Origin: Leminorella grimontii ATCC 33999 = DSM 5078
Lineage (GTDB): Bacteria; Pseudomonadota; Gammaproteobacteria; Enterobacterales; Enterobacteriaceae
NCBI RefSeq assembly: GCF_000439085.1
Contig: NZ_AUUA01000019.1
Span: forward strand, 1 to 50,479
Length of the DNA: 50,479 nt
Reading direction: 5' to 3'
Positions 16,828 to 25,349 of the stretch are shown here, in pieces (position 1 is the first letter of the stretch; every line of letters begins with the position of its first letter). The notes beneath the pieces were generated by a model. It was not told where the DNA came from and did no database searches. It was given only the letters and a program-made list of their open reading frames with translations. Position numbers and translations under genes: made by a program.

Positions 16828-18348
16828 TTATTTCCATAACCGATACTTTCTTCTCTCAGCCAGCTCTTCGCTATGGCAGTGGGTTCCCTTCTCCCGCTCC
16901 CCCTCGGAAGCCGTCTCCTCCTGCGGTGCTGACGCTCCTCCGCCGGAAGGCGCCGGGCTCCGGTTCAATGAGGGCGATGAAGATCGCCCTGCAACCTGGT
17001 ACCAGTCAAGGCGGCGGGTTAGCGCCATCACTGCGCTCAGCGTGACGAACAGCAGGAGGGCTCCCAGCAGCAGCGCGTTATCCTCCGACTGCAGCAGCAG
17101 GTACAGCACGCCGTAGAGCAGCAGCAGCCCTAGCGCAAAACCGATCCCGCGCACCGCGCCGCGAAGTACGGCGCTTAAGTAGAAGCCAATCAGGCTGCAG
17201 CAGCTAACGGCGGCAATGCAGTAAGCCCAGGCGAATCCGATGCGCTCTGACAGCGCCAACAGGATAACGTAGAAAACGGTCAGCGCCGCCGCGACCAGCA
17301 GATACTGTATTGGGTGGATAGACAGCGACTTCAGCACTTCGAACAGGAAAAAGGCGACGAACGTCAGGCCGATAAATAAAACGGCGTATTTCACCGTGCG
17401 CGTATTCAGCTGATAGTGGTTAACGGGTTCAATAAAGCTGGTACTGAATGCCGGTAAGCCCGAGCTGACAAGTGAGGTTCTGGCATATTGAGCGTCGCCG
17501 TAAGCGTCTTCGCTATACTTTCTGGCATCCATAGACTGATAGTCATAGCCGATAAAATTGTTGTTGATATTATTGGCTATCCAGCTGCTTTCCCACGTTG
17601 CCGTAAAGCCATCTTCGTTCACCACCCGCTGCTTCGGCAGGAACTGCCCGAGGAAGTTGGGATGGGGCCAGTTTCCGCTCAGGTTCAGCGTTGAGGACTC
17701 CCCTACCGGCATCACGGCCAGATGGCCGCTACCCTGAAGGGCCAGCGTAAACTCAAAGCTTATCGGCTCGCTGCCGCTTAGCATATCGCCCGACAGCGGC
17801 GCGTGGACCCCCTGCGAGAAGCGGGAAGAGTTTGTTCCGGCCTCAAAGGCGACCGCCTTTTTGGCAAACTGAATTTCAGGCACGCGCGTAATGCCCCGAG
17901 AGTCCGACAGCGCAACGATGACGTACGGCGCCCCGTAGCTGACGGACTTATTGCTGGTCAGATCAAGCGGCGTAAACGCGCCTTTAAAAACCAATTCGCT
18001 TTGGTATACCTGCGCCTGATAAATACCGACCTTACGCGGCTCAACGTTGACGTTACCGTCTACGGTAAGAAGGGAAGGAAGATAGTAGCGAACGCCTTCT
18101 ACGGCCACCGTTTTACTCACGCCCTTATCGTCCAGCCCTTTTTGATATCGGGTATAGGGAACCGCGATAACCGGCCCCACGACGGTCTGTTCCGCGCTGG
18201 TGCCGTCCTGAATGCGGTTGATGACGCTCTGTTGATAGTCGTTACGGCTGTCAATAAGGCTGAGGATCATGCCGATAGGGATCAGCATCATCAGAGTAAA
18301 AATAAACAGTGCAAATAGTTTTAAAAATAGCGCGGTATGGTTGGACAT
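16828..18348 (-). CDS. creD: Inner membrane protein CreD, with an unusual C-terminal tail
   Basis: CreD is a polytopic inner-membrane protein of the CreBC regulon, linked to envelope integrity and beta-lactam responses; its biochemical role is unknown. One N-terminal membrane segment (about 8-30) is followed by a large periplasmic domain (about 35-325) and five or six C-terminal membrane segments (about 330-455). At 506 residues it is about 55 longer than E. coli CreD. The surplus is a Ser/Pro/Gly/Glu-rich stretch after L-D-W-Y-Q, before the terminal R-L-W-K, and looks like an in-frame insertion. The gene lies 98 bp after creC, and a CreB operator stands in the gap. Confidence 0.92.
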   Translation of the reverse strand: MSNHTALFLKLFALFIFTLMMLIPIGMILSLIDSRNDYQQSVINRIQDGTSAEQTVVGPVIAVPYTRYQKGLDDKGVSKTVAVEGVRYYLPSLLTVDGNVNVEPRKVGIYQAQVYQSELVFKGAFTPLDLTSNKSVSYGAPYVIVALSDSRGITRVPEIQFAKKAVAFEAGTNSSRFSQGVHAPLSGDMLSGSEPISFEFTLALQGSGHLAVMPVGESSTLNLSGNWPHPNFLGQFLPKQRVVNEDGFTATWESSWIANNINNNFIGYDYQSMDARKYSEDAYGDAQYARTSLVSSGLPAFSTSFIEPVNHYQLNTRTVKYAVLFIGLTFVAFFLFEVLKSLSIHPIQYLLVAAALTVFYVILLALSERIGFAWAYCIAAVSCCSLIGFYLSAVLRGAVRGIGFALGLLLLYGVLYLLLQSEDNALLLGALLLFVTLSAVMALTRRLDWYQVAGRSSSPSLNRSPAPSGGGASAPQEETASEGEREKGTHCHSEELAERRKYRLWK

Positions 18349-18418
18349 CCCCAGTCACTCCGTTTTCCAAGTATGGCGCGCAGAGTAAAAGCTCAAAGTG
18401 AAAGGAAGATGTCGTTGT

Positions 18419-18434
18419 GTGAAGGCGGCGTGAA
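18419..18434 (-). promoter_or_regulatory. CreB-binding site (cre tag) upstream of creD
   Basis: On the minus strand TTCAC-GCCGCC-TTCAC exactly matches the cre tag TTCAC-N6-TTCAC known from E. coli, where CreB binds upstream of creD and other regulon genes. It lies about 70 bp before the creD start and 12 bp after the creC stop, so creD probably has its own CreB-driven promoter. Confidence 0.8.
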
Positions 18435-18446
18435 GCGCGCCTTTAG

Positions 18447-19877
18447 CTATTTCTCTTTAATCGGCAGAACAAATACCGCTCTGGCGCCGCCGCTCTCGTC
18501 GTTTTCCAGACAGATAGTTCCCTGATGCAGCGTAGCCACTTCACGAACGAAGCTTAGCCCAAGCCCGGTACTTTTCCCCTTGTCCGGCCGGGGCAGCGAA
18601 TAGAAGCGATCGAACACCTTATCCAGCGCGTATTCAGGGATCCCCGGACCGCTGTCGACAATGGCCACCCGATAGCGTTTATCAATAACCTCGCCAAGCA
18701 CCGAGATCGCGCCGCCTTCCGGCGTGAAGTCCAACGCGTTATCCAACAGGTTGCTGAAAGCCTGCTCCAAAAGAAGCTTATCGCCGCGCACGCTGACCGG
18801 AGAGGCGATATCTACTTTTAGCGTCACGTGGCGATGGGTAAACTGCGCTTCTTTGGCGGCTATCACGCCGTTAAGCACCTGCGCTAAATCCACCAGCGAC
18901 AGCTCCTGACGGATGCGATTTTCCACCTGGGCCTGCTGAAGCATGCGGTCAACCAAAAGCTGCAGGCGATCGTTTTGCTGGGAGATATTGTTGACGAAGC
19001 GCTGGGCCACCGCTTGCGGAGGCGACTCCTTCAGGATTTCCGCCGCGCCGCGGATCGCCGCCAGCGGGCTCTTCAGCTCATGAGTCAGCGTATGGACATA
19101 CTTCTCGATATAGTCCTTGCCCTCAAGCTTGACGCGCATGCTCTCCAACGCCAGCGCCAGGCTGTTGAGTTCGGTGCTGCCCACGCGGGGAAGCGTCGGC
19201 GCGCCGCCGTCCGCTACCTCTTTGGCGTAGCGCACCAGCCGGGAAATGGAGCGGTTAATCCACCAGACGAAAATAGCGCCTATCGTCAACGCTATGCCCA
19301 GCAGCATCACGCCGGCGATTTCAATGCGCCGCTCGCTGCGGCGGATAACCGGCTGCATTGATTCATTGGGCTTAGCGACGGTCAGCGAACCAATAATTTT
19401 GCCGCTTTCGGAGCGGATCGGCGCCGCCACGTACATAACGGTGCTGCTTTCATCGTTGGGGTTCAGACGAGTGCTTCGCGCGCCGTATTTTCCTCTTAGC
19501 GTCAAATAGACGTCGTTCCAACGCGAGTAATCCTGCCCCAGCGCCTCACCGGTGGAGTCAAAAATAACAATGCCTTTCTCATCGGTGATGTAAACCCGAT
19601 ACTCCATGCGGTTTTTTACGACGTTGTCTATCTTCGCGCCAATAGGCGTACTGTTGATATCGCGAAAGGCCTGGATCAGATAGCCCTGGCTCAGGCTGTG
19701 GTGTCGGATATCCTGCTCGGCTATCTGGGCCAGCAGGTTGGCGGTGTCTACCAGCATGCCTTCCGTCGTGCGGCGCACGCCCGGCTTAACTTCCTGCACG
19801 AAGATGTTCATGATGAAATAGCCGGCGACGGCGACAATCATGAAAAAGCCCAGCAGCAGGCGAAAGCCAATCCTCAT
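18447..19877 (-). CDS. creC: Sensor histidine kinase CreC
   Basis: The membrane sensor of the CreBC two-component system, responding to carbon source and fermentation products in E. coli and activating CreB. It has 476 residues: membrane segment 1 (9-28), a periplasmic sensor with G-Q-D-Y-S-R-W-N-D near 114, membrane segment 2 (187-207), HAMP linker, and the H-box T-H-E-L-K-S-P-L with phosphorylated His266. Behind these come N-L-L-D-N-A-L-D (N box), D-S-G-P-G-I-P (G1) and G-L-G-L-S (G2). I chose the ATG at 19877, which overlaps the creB stop by 4 bp and gives the family N-terminus M-R-I-G; the frame remains open 47 codons upstream inside creB, which is not real coding. Confidence 0.95.
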   Translation of the reverse strand: MRIGFRLLLGFFMIVAVAGYFIMNIFVQEVKPGVRRTTEGMLVDTANLLAQIAEQDIRHHSLSQGYLIQAFRDINSTPIGAKIDNVVKNRMEYRVYITDEKGIVIFDSTGEALGQDYSRWNDVYLTLRGKYGARSTRLNPNDESSTVMYVAAPIRSESGKIIGSLTVAKPNESMQPVIRRSERRIEIAGVMLLGIALTIGAIFVWWINRSISRLVRYAKEVADGGAPTLPRVGSTELNSLALALESMRVKLEGKDYIEKYVHTLTHELKSPLAAIRGAAEILKESPPQAVAQRFVNNISQQNDRLQLLVDRMLQQAQVENRIRQELSLVDLAQVLNGVIAAKEAQFTHRHVTLKVDIASPVSVRGDKLLLEQAFSNLLDNALDFTPEGGAISVLGEVIDKRYRVAIVDSGPGIPEYALDKVFDRFYSLPRPDKGKSTGLGLSFVREVATLHQGTICLENDESGGARAVFVLPIKEK

Positions 19878-20554
19878 TCGTTGTGGCTCAGGCTGTATCC
19901 CAACCCGCGGTGGGTTTGAATAGGATTCGCGTTCTCGTTGACCGCCCGAAGCTTGGCCCGCAGGGTTTTGATATGAGTGTCCACCGTGCGATCCAGGCTC
20001 TCTTCCGCATCCTGCCAAACGAGGTCCATCAGCTGCTGGCGGGAAAACACGCGGCGAGGCGCCTTTAAAAGCGTTCTGAGCAGCAGAAACTCATAGCGCG
20101 TCAGCGAAAGCGGCTGACTGTGGAAGGTGATGGTCGCCCCTTCTTCGTCCAGCTCAAACGCGCCGTAGCTGGGCAAAAGCCGCTTTTGTTTTTCAAGACG
20201 GCGCAAAATAGTGCGCACTCGAGCGCTCACTTCACGGGGAGAGAAGGGTTTGGGAATATAGTCGTCCGCGCCGATTTCAAGCCCGACGATGCGGTCAAGC
20301 TCCTCGCTGCGCGCGGTCAGAAAAATCAGCGGAAGGTCCGCCACCTGCCCCAGCATTCTGCGGCACAGGTCGAAGCCGTTGATATCGGGAAGGCCGACGT
20401 CCAAAATGGCCAGCGCCGGTCGCCCTTGATTAAGCGCCGCCAGCGCGGGTTCGCCCCGCTCAAACCAGCGAACCTCAAAACCGTCGGTTTCCAGCGTATA
20501 GATAAGCGTGTCGGCGATGCTTACTTCATCTTCTACGAGCCAAATTACGGACAT
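19874..20554 (-). CDS. creB: Response regulator CreB
   Basis: An OmpR/PhoB-type transcription factor activated by CreC. Of 226 residues, the receiver domain fills 1-115 with acidic pair Glu8/Asp9, phosphorylation site Asp52 (I-L-D-V-G-L-P) and the conserved K-P-F at about 103. The winged-helix DNA-binding domain follows, with S-L-T-R-Y-E-F-L-L-L near 140 and R-T-V-D-T-H-I-K-T-L-R-A-K-L near 192. The ribosome site AAGGA lies before the ATG. E. coli has creA just upstream; here the gene before creB is cptA, and creA is absent from the locus. Confidence 0.95.
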   Translation of the reverse strand: MSVIWLVEDEVSIADTLIYTLETDGFEVRWFERGEPALAALNQGRPALAILDVGLPDINGFDLCRRMLGQVADLPLIFLTARSEELDRIVGLEIGADDYIPKPFSPREVSARVRTILRRLEKQKRLLPSYGAFELDEEGATITFHSQPLSLTRYEFLLLRTLLKAPRRVFSRQQLMDLVWQDAEESLDRTVDTHIKTLRAKLRAVNENANPIQTHRGLGYSLSHNE

Positions 20555-20607
20555 AAACGCGATCCTTCATTACGGGCATAAGGCAGTGAGTCTCCCAACC
20601 CGATGTT

Positions 20608-21039
20608 TTACCGTTTATCGTGCTGCCGTTCAAGCTGCTGCAGGTGAAAACGCAGGCTGCGCCACGACTCTTGATCCATGCTGTCCACCGCCAGCCAAAG
20701 CCGACGCCTGTTTCGCCTCCCTGCGGTGGCCTGAATCGTGAGGAAAACGCCCCACTTTAGCATCATCGGACGCCCCTTGATGCGCCATTCTTCGCGATGC
20801 CATTGAAAAACGCCGTTTTTAAGCAGCGCCATTTCCCCCTGCATCCGCTGGATGTGCCTCTGGCTGCGCAGGCAGTCAAAGATGACCAGCGTCACTAAAG
20901 AGAGCCAGACGGGCCAATAGCCGTCGTTCCATGGATATAAAAGCACCAGCAGTATCAGCGCCCCGTGAATTAACAGCGAAACGCATTGGCTTTTCCAAGA
21001 TATTCGAATATCACTCTTCCAAAGAACGGCGTTCTGCAT
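20608..21039 (-). CDS. cptA: CptA/YgfX inner-membrane protein
   Basis: A 143-residue membrane protein of the YgfX family, encoded with sdhE in most enterobacteria. E. coli YgfX has been described as a toxin acting on cytoskeletal proteins, and as affecting SdhE-linked phenotypes; its role is unsettled. The sequence shows an N-terminal W-K-S-D-I-R-I-S-W segment, two adjacent membrane segments (about 20-55), and a basic cytoplasmic C-terminal part. It overlaps the end of sdhE by 29 bp, so translation is coupled. The creBCD genes follow 53 bp later and might be partly read through from this operon. Confidence 0.9.
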   Translation of the reverse strand: MQNAVLWKSDIRISWKSQCVSLLIHGALILLVLLYPWNDGYWPVWLSLVTLVIFDCLRSQRHIQRMQGEMALLKNGVFQWHREEWRIKGRPMMLKWGVFLTIQATAGRRNRRRLWLAVDSMDQESWRSLRFHLQQLERQHDKR

Positions 21040-21277
21040 TTTTTACCTGGATCATTTTGATCATTCGCGCAAAGTCTACGTCTTCGGGAACGGTCTGATT
21101 CATCAGCCAACGAAAAAGCTGAGGGTCTTCACAGTCCAGAAGCCTGACGAACGTCTCCTTATCGGACTCAGACAGCGCGTCGTAGTCATGTTCAAAGAAG
21201 GGCATAATGGCGACATCCAGTTCGCGCATACCGCGACGGCAGGCCCAGTGGATACGGGTTTTGTTATTAATGTCCAT
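21011..21277 (-). CDS. sdhE: FAD assembly factor SdhE
   Basis: SdhE promotes covalent attachment of FAD to succinate dehydrogenase and fumarate reductase flavoprotein subunits. It is a small helical protein of 88 residues (E. coli 88) with the family motif R-G-x-x-E at residues 15-19 (R-G-M-R-E). The next gene, cptA, overlaps it by 29 bp. It is divergent from ygfZ, which lies 281 bp away. That gap contains a GC-rich hairpin at about 21422-21449, in which GACGC pairs with GCGTC inside GTCGC/GCGAC, of unknown meaning. Confidence 0.95.
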   Translation of the reverse strand: MDINNKTRIHWACRRGMRELDVAIMPFFEHDYDALSESDKETFVRLLDCEDPQLFRWLMNQTVPEDVDFARMIKMIQVKNAERRSLEE

Positions 21278-21558
21278 AAATGCATACTCTTATAGGGTTA
21301 TCGCTCGAAGGCGTAGCTTAACAATTTGCTTAGAATTAGTGAAAGAGTACACACAAAACTTAGCCTATATTTGCGGATTTGCTCGAAATAGCAGCGCTTT
21401 TACCTAAAAACGGCAAAGGGCCGTCGCCACGACGCTGGCGTCGGCGACCGTTTTGGCTTATCTTGAAAGCATTCTGAAACGTCCGAACCAACGCCCTGAT
21501 TCAACAGCGTTCTCAAAGGTTCGGCCCGTATCCCAGACCTGTTTATGCCGGAGTTCTC

Positions 21559-22554
21559 ATGATCTATAAATCCCCGCTTCCGTCACAGTTCGCATCTTCT
21601 TCATCCGACCTGCCGTTGACCCTAATATCGCTGGAAGACTGGGCGCTGGTTGCCGTCGCGGGAGAAGACGACCGTAAATATCTTCAGGGGCAGATTACCG
21701 CCGACGTATTTGCGCTGGAGCCTCAAAAGCACGAACTCAGCGCCCACTGCGACGCCAAGGGAAAAACCTGGAGCGCGCTGCGCCTGTTCCACTATGGTGA
21801 AACCCTCGCTTACATCCAACGCGCCAGCGTATGTGAACAGCAAATGGCCGAACTGAAGAAGTACGCCGTTTTCTCAAAGGTCAGCATTGAACGGCGCAAT
21901 GACCTTTTACTGCTGGGGATTGCGGGCAGAGGCGCGCGAGAAGCGCTAAGCGCGCTTTATCCAACCCTGCCGGACGCGCAGTCATCGTCGATATCCGTTG
22001 GTAACGCAACGCTGCTCTATATCCCCACGCCGTCAGAGCGCTTCCTTATCGTCGCTCCTCAGCAGGAAGCCGATCGCCTGTACTCAGCCCTTTTGGGCAA
22101 AGCGGCGCTGAACGACAGCCGCCAGTGGCTGGCGCTGGACATCGAAGCCGGCCTGCCCGCTATCGACGCGGCCACCAGCGGCGAATTTTTACCCCAGGCC
22201 GTCAACCTGCAGGCGCTCGACGCCATCAGCTTTACCAAAGGCTGCTATGCCGGTCAGGAAATGGTGGCGCGAGCCAAGTACCGCGGCGCTAACAAGCGCG
22301 CTATGTACTGGCTGGAAGGGAAAGCGCTTTCTCAGCCCGAGGTTGGAGACGAACTGGAGCTTCAACTGGGGGAAAACTGGCGGCGCACCGGTACGATACT
22401 GGCGTCAGTAAAGCTGGCCGACGGTTCGCTGCGGGTTCAGGCGGTGTTGAATAACGATCTGCAAGCCGATTCAGTGCTTCGCGTGAGGGAAGACGCCACC
22501 AGCAGCCTGGCTATTCGCGCCCTTCCCTATTCGCTGGAAGAAGAGAAAAAGTAG
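21559..22554 (+). CDS. ygfZ: tRNA-modifying / Fe-S maintenance protein YgfZ
   Basis: A folate-binding protein related to GcvT that supports iron-sulfur enzymes such as MiaB in the cytoplasm. It has 331 residues (E. coli 326). The signature K-G-C-Y-A-G-Q-E lies at 227-234, with the functionally important Cys229. The upstream GGAG five bases before the ATG supports the start. The gene is monocistronic and ends in a bidirectional terminator shared with yqfA. Confidence 0.95.
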   Translation: MIYKSPLPSQFASSSSDLPLTLISLEDWALVAVAGEDDRKYLQGQITADVFALEPQKHELSAHCDAKGKTWSALRLFHYGETLAYIQRASVCEQQMAELKKYAVFSKVSIERRNDLLLLGIAGRGAREALSALYPTLPDAQSSSISVGNATLLYIPTPSERFLIVAPQQEADRLYSALLGKAALNDSRQWLALDIEAGLPAIDAATSGEFLPQAVNLQALDAISFTKGCYAGQEMVARAKYRGANKRAMYWLEGKALSQPEVGDELELQLGENWRRTGTILASVKLADGSLRVQAVLNNDLQADSVLRVREDATSSLAIRALPYSLEEEKK

Positions 22555-22560
22555 CGCCTT

Positions 22561-22596
22561 GCGCCGAGATTTTTGGCCGGTTAAAAATCGCGGCGC
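22561..22596. terminator. Bidirectional terminator between ygfZ and yqfA
   Basis: GCGCCGAGATTTTT pairs with AAAAATCGCGGCGC around GGCCGGTT, a 14-bp stem with one mismatch. It sits between the converging ygfZ (ends 22554) and yqfA (ends 22616). TTCC-TTTA-CTTTTG follows on the plus side. Confidence 0.65.
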
Positions 22597-22615
22597 TTCC
22601 TTTACTTTTGCATTG

Positions 22616-23263
22616 CTAGGCAATATAGAGATAAATCGCCAAAAAGTGGCACACGCTGCCCCCCAGCACAAAACCGTGCCAAATCGCGTGATTGAAGGGA
22701 ATGCGCTTGTTGACATAGAAAATTACGCCCAGCGTATAAACGATCCCACCCACGGCCAGCAGGCTAACCGCCCCCGCCGATAGCGTCGTCACCATCTGAT
22801 AAATCACGACCAGCGACAGCCATCCCATACCCAAATAGGTAACAAGCGATACCACCTTAAAGCGATGGGTAAACGCCAGCTTAAAAATCACGCCAATCAG
22901 CGCCAGGCTCCAGATAACGGCCATCAGGCCTCGCGACAGCGAAGAATTCAACCCTACCAACAGGAAAGGCGTGTAGGTTCCTGCAATCAAAAGGTAAATC
23001 GCACAGTGGTCAAAAACTTTAAGCCGACGCTTGGCGGCCTGATTGGAAACGGCGTGATAGAGCGTAGAGGCGAGAAAAAGCAGAATAATGCTGCCGCCGT
23101 AAAGGCTGTAGCTAGTGATAGCAAGCGACCCTGCCTCATTGGCAACGGCCTGGGTCAATAACAGCACCAGCCCGACGATGCCTAAAATAAGACCAACGCC
23201 GTGGCTTATGCTGTTGGCAATCTCTTCGGCAACCGAATACCCCTGTTTAACTGTTGAAGACAT
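22616..23263 (-). CDS. yqfA: Hemolysin III / PAQR-family membrane protein
   Basis: A 215-residue inner-membrane protein with seven predicted membrane segments. The family motifs are [10 protein letters not shown] near residue 14, S-T-L-Y-H-A near 63, D-H-C-A-I-Y near 80, and a late [14 protein letters not shown] near 195. The conserved His and Asp residues form the metal site of the PAQR (adiponectin-receptor-like) fold, and lipid hydrolase or membrane-homeostasis roles are proposed. I chose the ATG at 23263, eight bases after GAGGGG, over one five codons upstream. A FabR-like operator about 90 bp upstream suggests control by unsaturated acyl chains. Confidence 0.9.
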   Translation of the reverse strand: MSSTVKQGYSVAEEIANSISHGVGLILGIVGLVLLLTQAVANEAGSLAITSYSLYGGSIILLFLASTLYHAVSNQAAKRRLKVFDHCAIYLLIAGTYTPFLLVGLNSSLSRGLMAVIWSLALIGVIFKLAFTHRFKVVSLVTYLGMGWLSLVVIYQMVTTLSAGAVSLLAVGGIVYTLGVIFYVNKRIPFNHAIWHGFVLGGSVCHFLAIYLYIA

Positions 23264-23353
23264 AGAGATGCCCCTCAAGCCGGAAGAAAAACGACGGTCG
23301 CAACAGCGGCCGACGCGCAGGAAACGAATGCCAGCTTATATGAGAATTATTTC

Positions 23354-23371
23354 AGTGTACACATGTAAGCT
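23354..23371 (-). promoter_or_regulatory. FabR-like operator upstream of yqfA
   Basis: AGCTTACATGTGTACACT on the minus strand matches the known E. coli FabR operator AGCGTACACGTGTTCGCT at 13 of 18 positions, keeping AGC, TACA and TGT. It sits in a larger inverted repeat with outer arms ATTTCAG/CTGAAAT. FabR represses unsaturated fatty acid synthesis genes, so yqfA may belong to that regulon. Confidence 0.55.
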
Positions 23372-23420
23372 GAAATTTTTATGTAAAAATGGGAAAAGGA
23401 TTGCACAACAAGAAGAAAGC

Positions 23421-23445
23421 AAAAGCCTCGGATCCCGAGGCTTTT
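23421..23445 (-). terminator. Terminator of the sodium:amino acid symporter gene
   Basis: AAAAGCCTCGG pairs with CCGAGGCTTTT around ATC, a perfect 11-bp stem ending in T on both strands. It lies 27 bp after the symporter stop codon. Confidence 0.85.
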
Positions 23446-23471
23446 GAAAATGCGGCTAAAATAACGTTCGA

Positions 23472-24890
23472 CTACCGACCAGACTCCAATTCCGCATCCG
23501 GCACTCTGGAGCCAAACCCTGCCGCTTTTCCTACCCGGATAACGACAGGAGACAGCAGCAGCAGCGCCGCCAGGTTGGGAAGCACCATCAGGCCGTTGAA
23601 CATATCCGCCATTTTCCATACCAGCTCGACCTTAAACAGCGACGCGATGAAGATAAAGCAGACCACCATCAGCTGATAGACGCGTACGGCAGACGTAGAC
23701 TGGAACAGATAGCGCACGTTGTTTTCCGCGTAGTAGTACCAGCCAATAATGGTGGTAAACGCGAAGAAGAACAGCGAAGCGGAGATAAACAGGCTGCCAA
23801 AGTGGCCGAAGATGTAGACATATGCCTGCTGGGTCACCGTGATGCCCTGGCCGTGGAAAATGCTCAGGAAGGAGTCGCCAATGCGGCCACCAGCATCCCA
23901 TTCCTTCATGCCAGAGGTAATAATCACCAGCGCCGTCAGCGTAACGATAAGGCACACGACGAAGACCCCCATCATGGCGATAAAACCCTGCTGCTCAGGC
24001 CTGGCTACGCGGGCTACGGCGTGCGCATGGGGCGTCGACCCCATGCCGGCCTCGTTAGCAAACAGGCCGCGGGCAATACCAAAACGCATCGCCTGCTGGA
24101 TACCGATACCCACGCCGCCGCCGACCACGGCCTGAGGATTAAACGCGGCGACAAAGATAGATTTAAACGCCGGCAGCACGTACTCATAGTTAATCGCCAG
24201 AATGGCGAACGCGCCAATCAGGTACAGGCAGGCCATAACCGGCACCACCTTCTCGCTGAATGAAGCAATGCTGCGAATGCCCCCAATCACCACTACGCCG
24301 GCAATGACCGCCATCACGACGCCCATTACCCAGGAGGGCACGCCCAGCGAGCTGTTAAACGCAGAAGCGATCGCGTTTGACTGCACCATATTGCCGATAA
24401 AGCCCAGAGCAAAGATAATAAGCACCGCAAACACGCAGGCCAGCCACTTGCACTTGAGCCCCTGCTCTATGTAGTAAGCCGGGCCGCCGACGACCTGACC
24501 GTTTTTATCTTTAGTTTTAAACTTCTGAGCCAGAATGGCTTCTGCATAGATGGTGGACATCCCCAGAAAAGAGGAAACCCACATCCAGAAAATCGCGCCC
24601 GGACCGCCGGCGAGAATGGCGGTCGCCGGCCCGGCCAGGTTACCGGTACCTACTTGGCCAGCAATGGCCGTCGCCACCGCCTGAAAGGAACTCATCCCGC
24701 TTTTATCCGCCTTTTTCCCCTGCAGGGACATACCGCCGAACAGCTCTTTAAGACCGCTGCCGAAGTGGCGAACCTGAATAAAGCCCAGGCGGACGGTAAA
24801 GTAGATCCCGGTTCCACATAGTAAGAAAATTAATACGTGATCCCAGAGCAGGCTATTAACAAAATCGACCAGCTGTTCCAGTAGTTCCAT
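23472..24890 (-). CDS. Alanine/glycine:sodium symporter (AGCS family)
   Basis: A 472-residue inner-membrane transporter of the AGCS family, which imports alanine or glycine with sodium. Ten or more hydrophobic segments are visible. The family signature G-Q-V-G-T-G-N-L-A-G-P-A-T-A lies near residue 78, and the conserved F-A-N-E-A-G-M-G-S-T-P-H-A-H-A near 280. AAGGT precedes the ATG. It lies 459 bp downstream of the gcvTHP operon in the same direction, with the gcvP terminator between them. Supply of glycine to the cleavage system is therefore plausible but not shown. Which AGCS member it is (AlsT, YaaJ, GlyP) cannot be told by eye. Confidence 0.92.
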   Translation of the reverse strand: MELLEQLVDFVNSLLWDHVLIFLLCGTGIYFTVRLGFIQVRHFGSGLKELFGGMSLQGKKADKSGMSSFQAVATAIAGQVGTGNLAGPATAILAGGPGAIFWMWVSSFLGMSTIYAEAILAQKFKTKDKNGQVVGGPAYYIEQGLKCKWLACVFAVLIIFALGFIGNMVQSNAIASAFNSSLGVPSWVMGVVMAVIAGVVVIGGIRSIASFSEKVVPVMACLYLIGAFAILAINYEYVLPAFKSIFVAAFNPQAVVGGGVGIGIQQAMRFGIARGLFANEAGMGSTPHAHAVARVARPEQQGFIAMMGVFVVCLIVTLTALVIITSGMKEWDAGGRIGDSFLSIFHGQGITVTQQAYVYIFGHFGSLFISASLFFFAFTTIIGWYYYAENNVRYLFQSTSAVRVYQLMVVCFIFIASLFKVELVWKMADMFNGLMVLPNLAALLLLSPVVIRVGKAAGFGSRVPDAELESGR

Positions 24891-25295
24891 ACCTTAAGTT
24901 CTCTATAGTTATTCGCGTTTGCTTTTCACAACCGCATTATTTTTATTTGCGGATAAATTATTAATTATTGAATAACGGTTCGACGCGCAGCCACTTATTC
25001 ATTCGCCTCTCATTCGGCAAAGGGAAACGACCTCAACGAGCCAAAGGCGCACAGAGTCATAGTAATAAATGAATATATAAGAGGGCGATGTCGTACCGAG
25101 ATCGGGAATATAGCATCAACAAAATGCCCTTGGATACGGCGTTTAGACGAATTACGGGATACTGTACATATACCCATAAATTTTTCTCATGCGTAAACGG
25201 AGGGCTTTATCGGGGCGCTTTCTCTATAGCGCTCGGCCGGGCTGTCGTTTGTCATAAAGCGCGGGTTGGAGGCGGTTAAATTTTACCAACAGAAA
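24891..25295. other. Intergenic region between the symporter gene and gcvP
   Basis: These about 400 bp hold the leader and promoter region of the symporter gene, AT-rich from 24930 to 25085. I looked for a glycine riboswitch on the symporter side and found no conserved core. A 63-codon plus-strand frame (25088-25279) has no ribosome site or recognisable domain. Nothing else was seen. Confidence 0.5.
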
Positions 25296-25328
25296 AAATA
25301 TGATGGCGATCCCATTACGGATCGCCAT
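25296..25328 (-). terminator. gcvTHP operon terminator
   Basis: On the minus strand ATGGCGATCC pairs with GGATCGCCAT around a six-base loop, and CATATTTTTTCTG follows. It lies 21 bp after the gcvP stop codon. Confidence 0.88.
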
Positions 25329-25349
25329 TTTATGATTAAACGCTGAGGT

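Noticed and set aside
19878-20018. Longer creC N-terminus
   Set aside because: The 47 extra codons lie inside creB and lack coding character; the 4-bp overlap start at 19877 is typical of this pair.
25088-25279. 63-codon plus-strand frame in the symporter-gcvP gap
   Set aside because: No ribosome site, no recognisable motif, and composition fits non-coding DNA.
24891-25295. Glycine riboswitch in front of the AGCS symporter
   Set aside because: The conserved aptamer core was not found on either strand.
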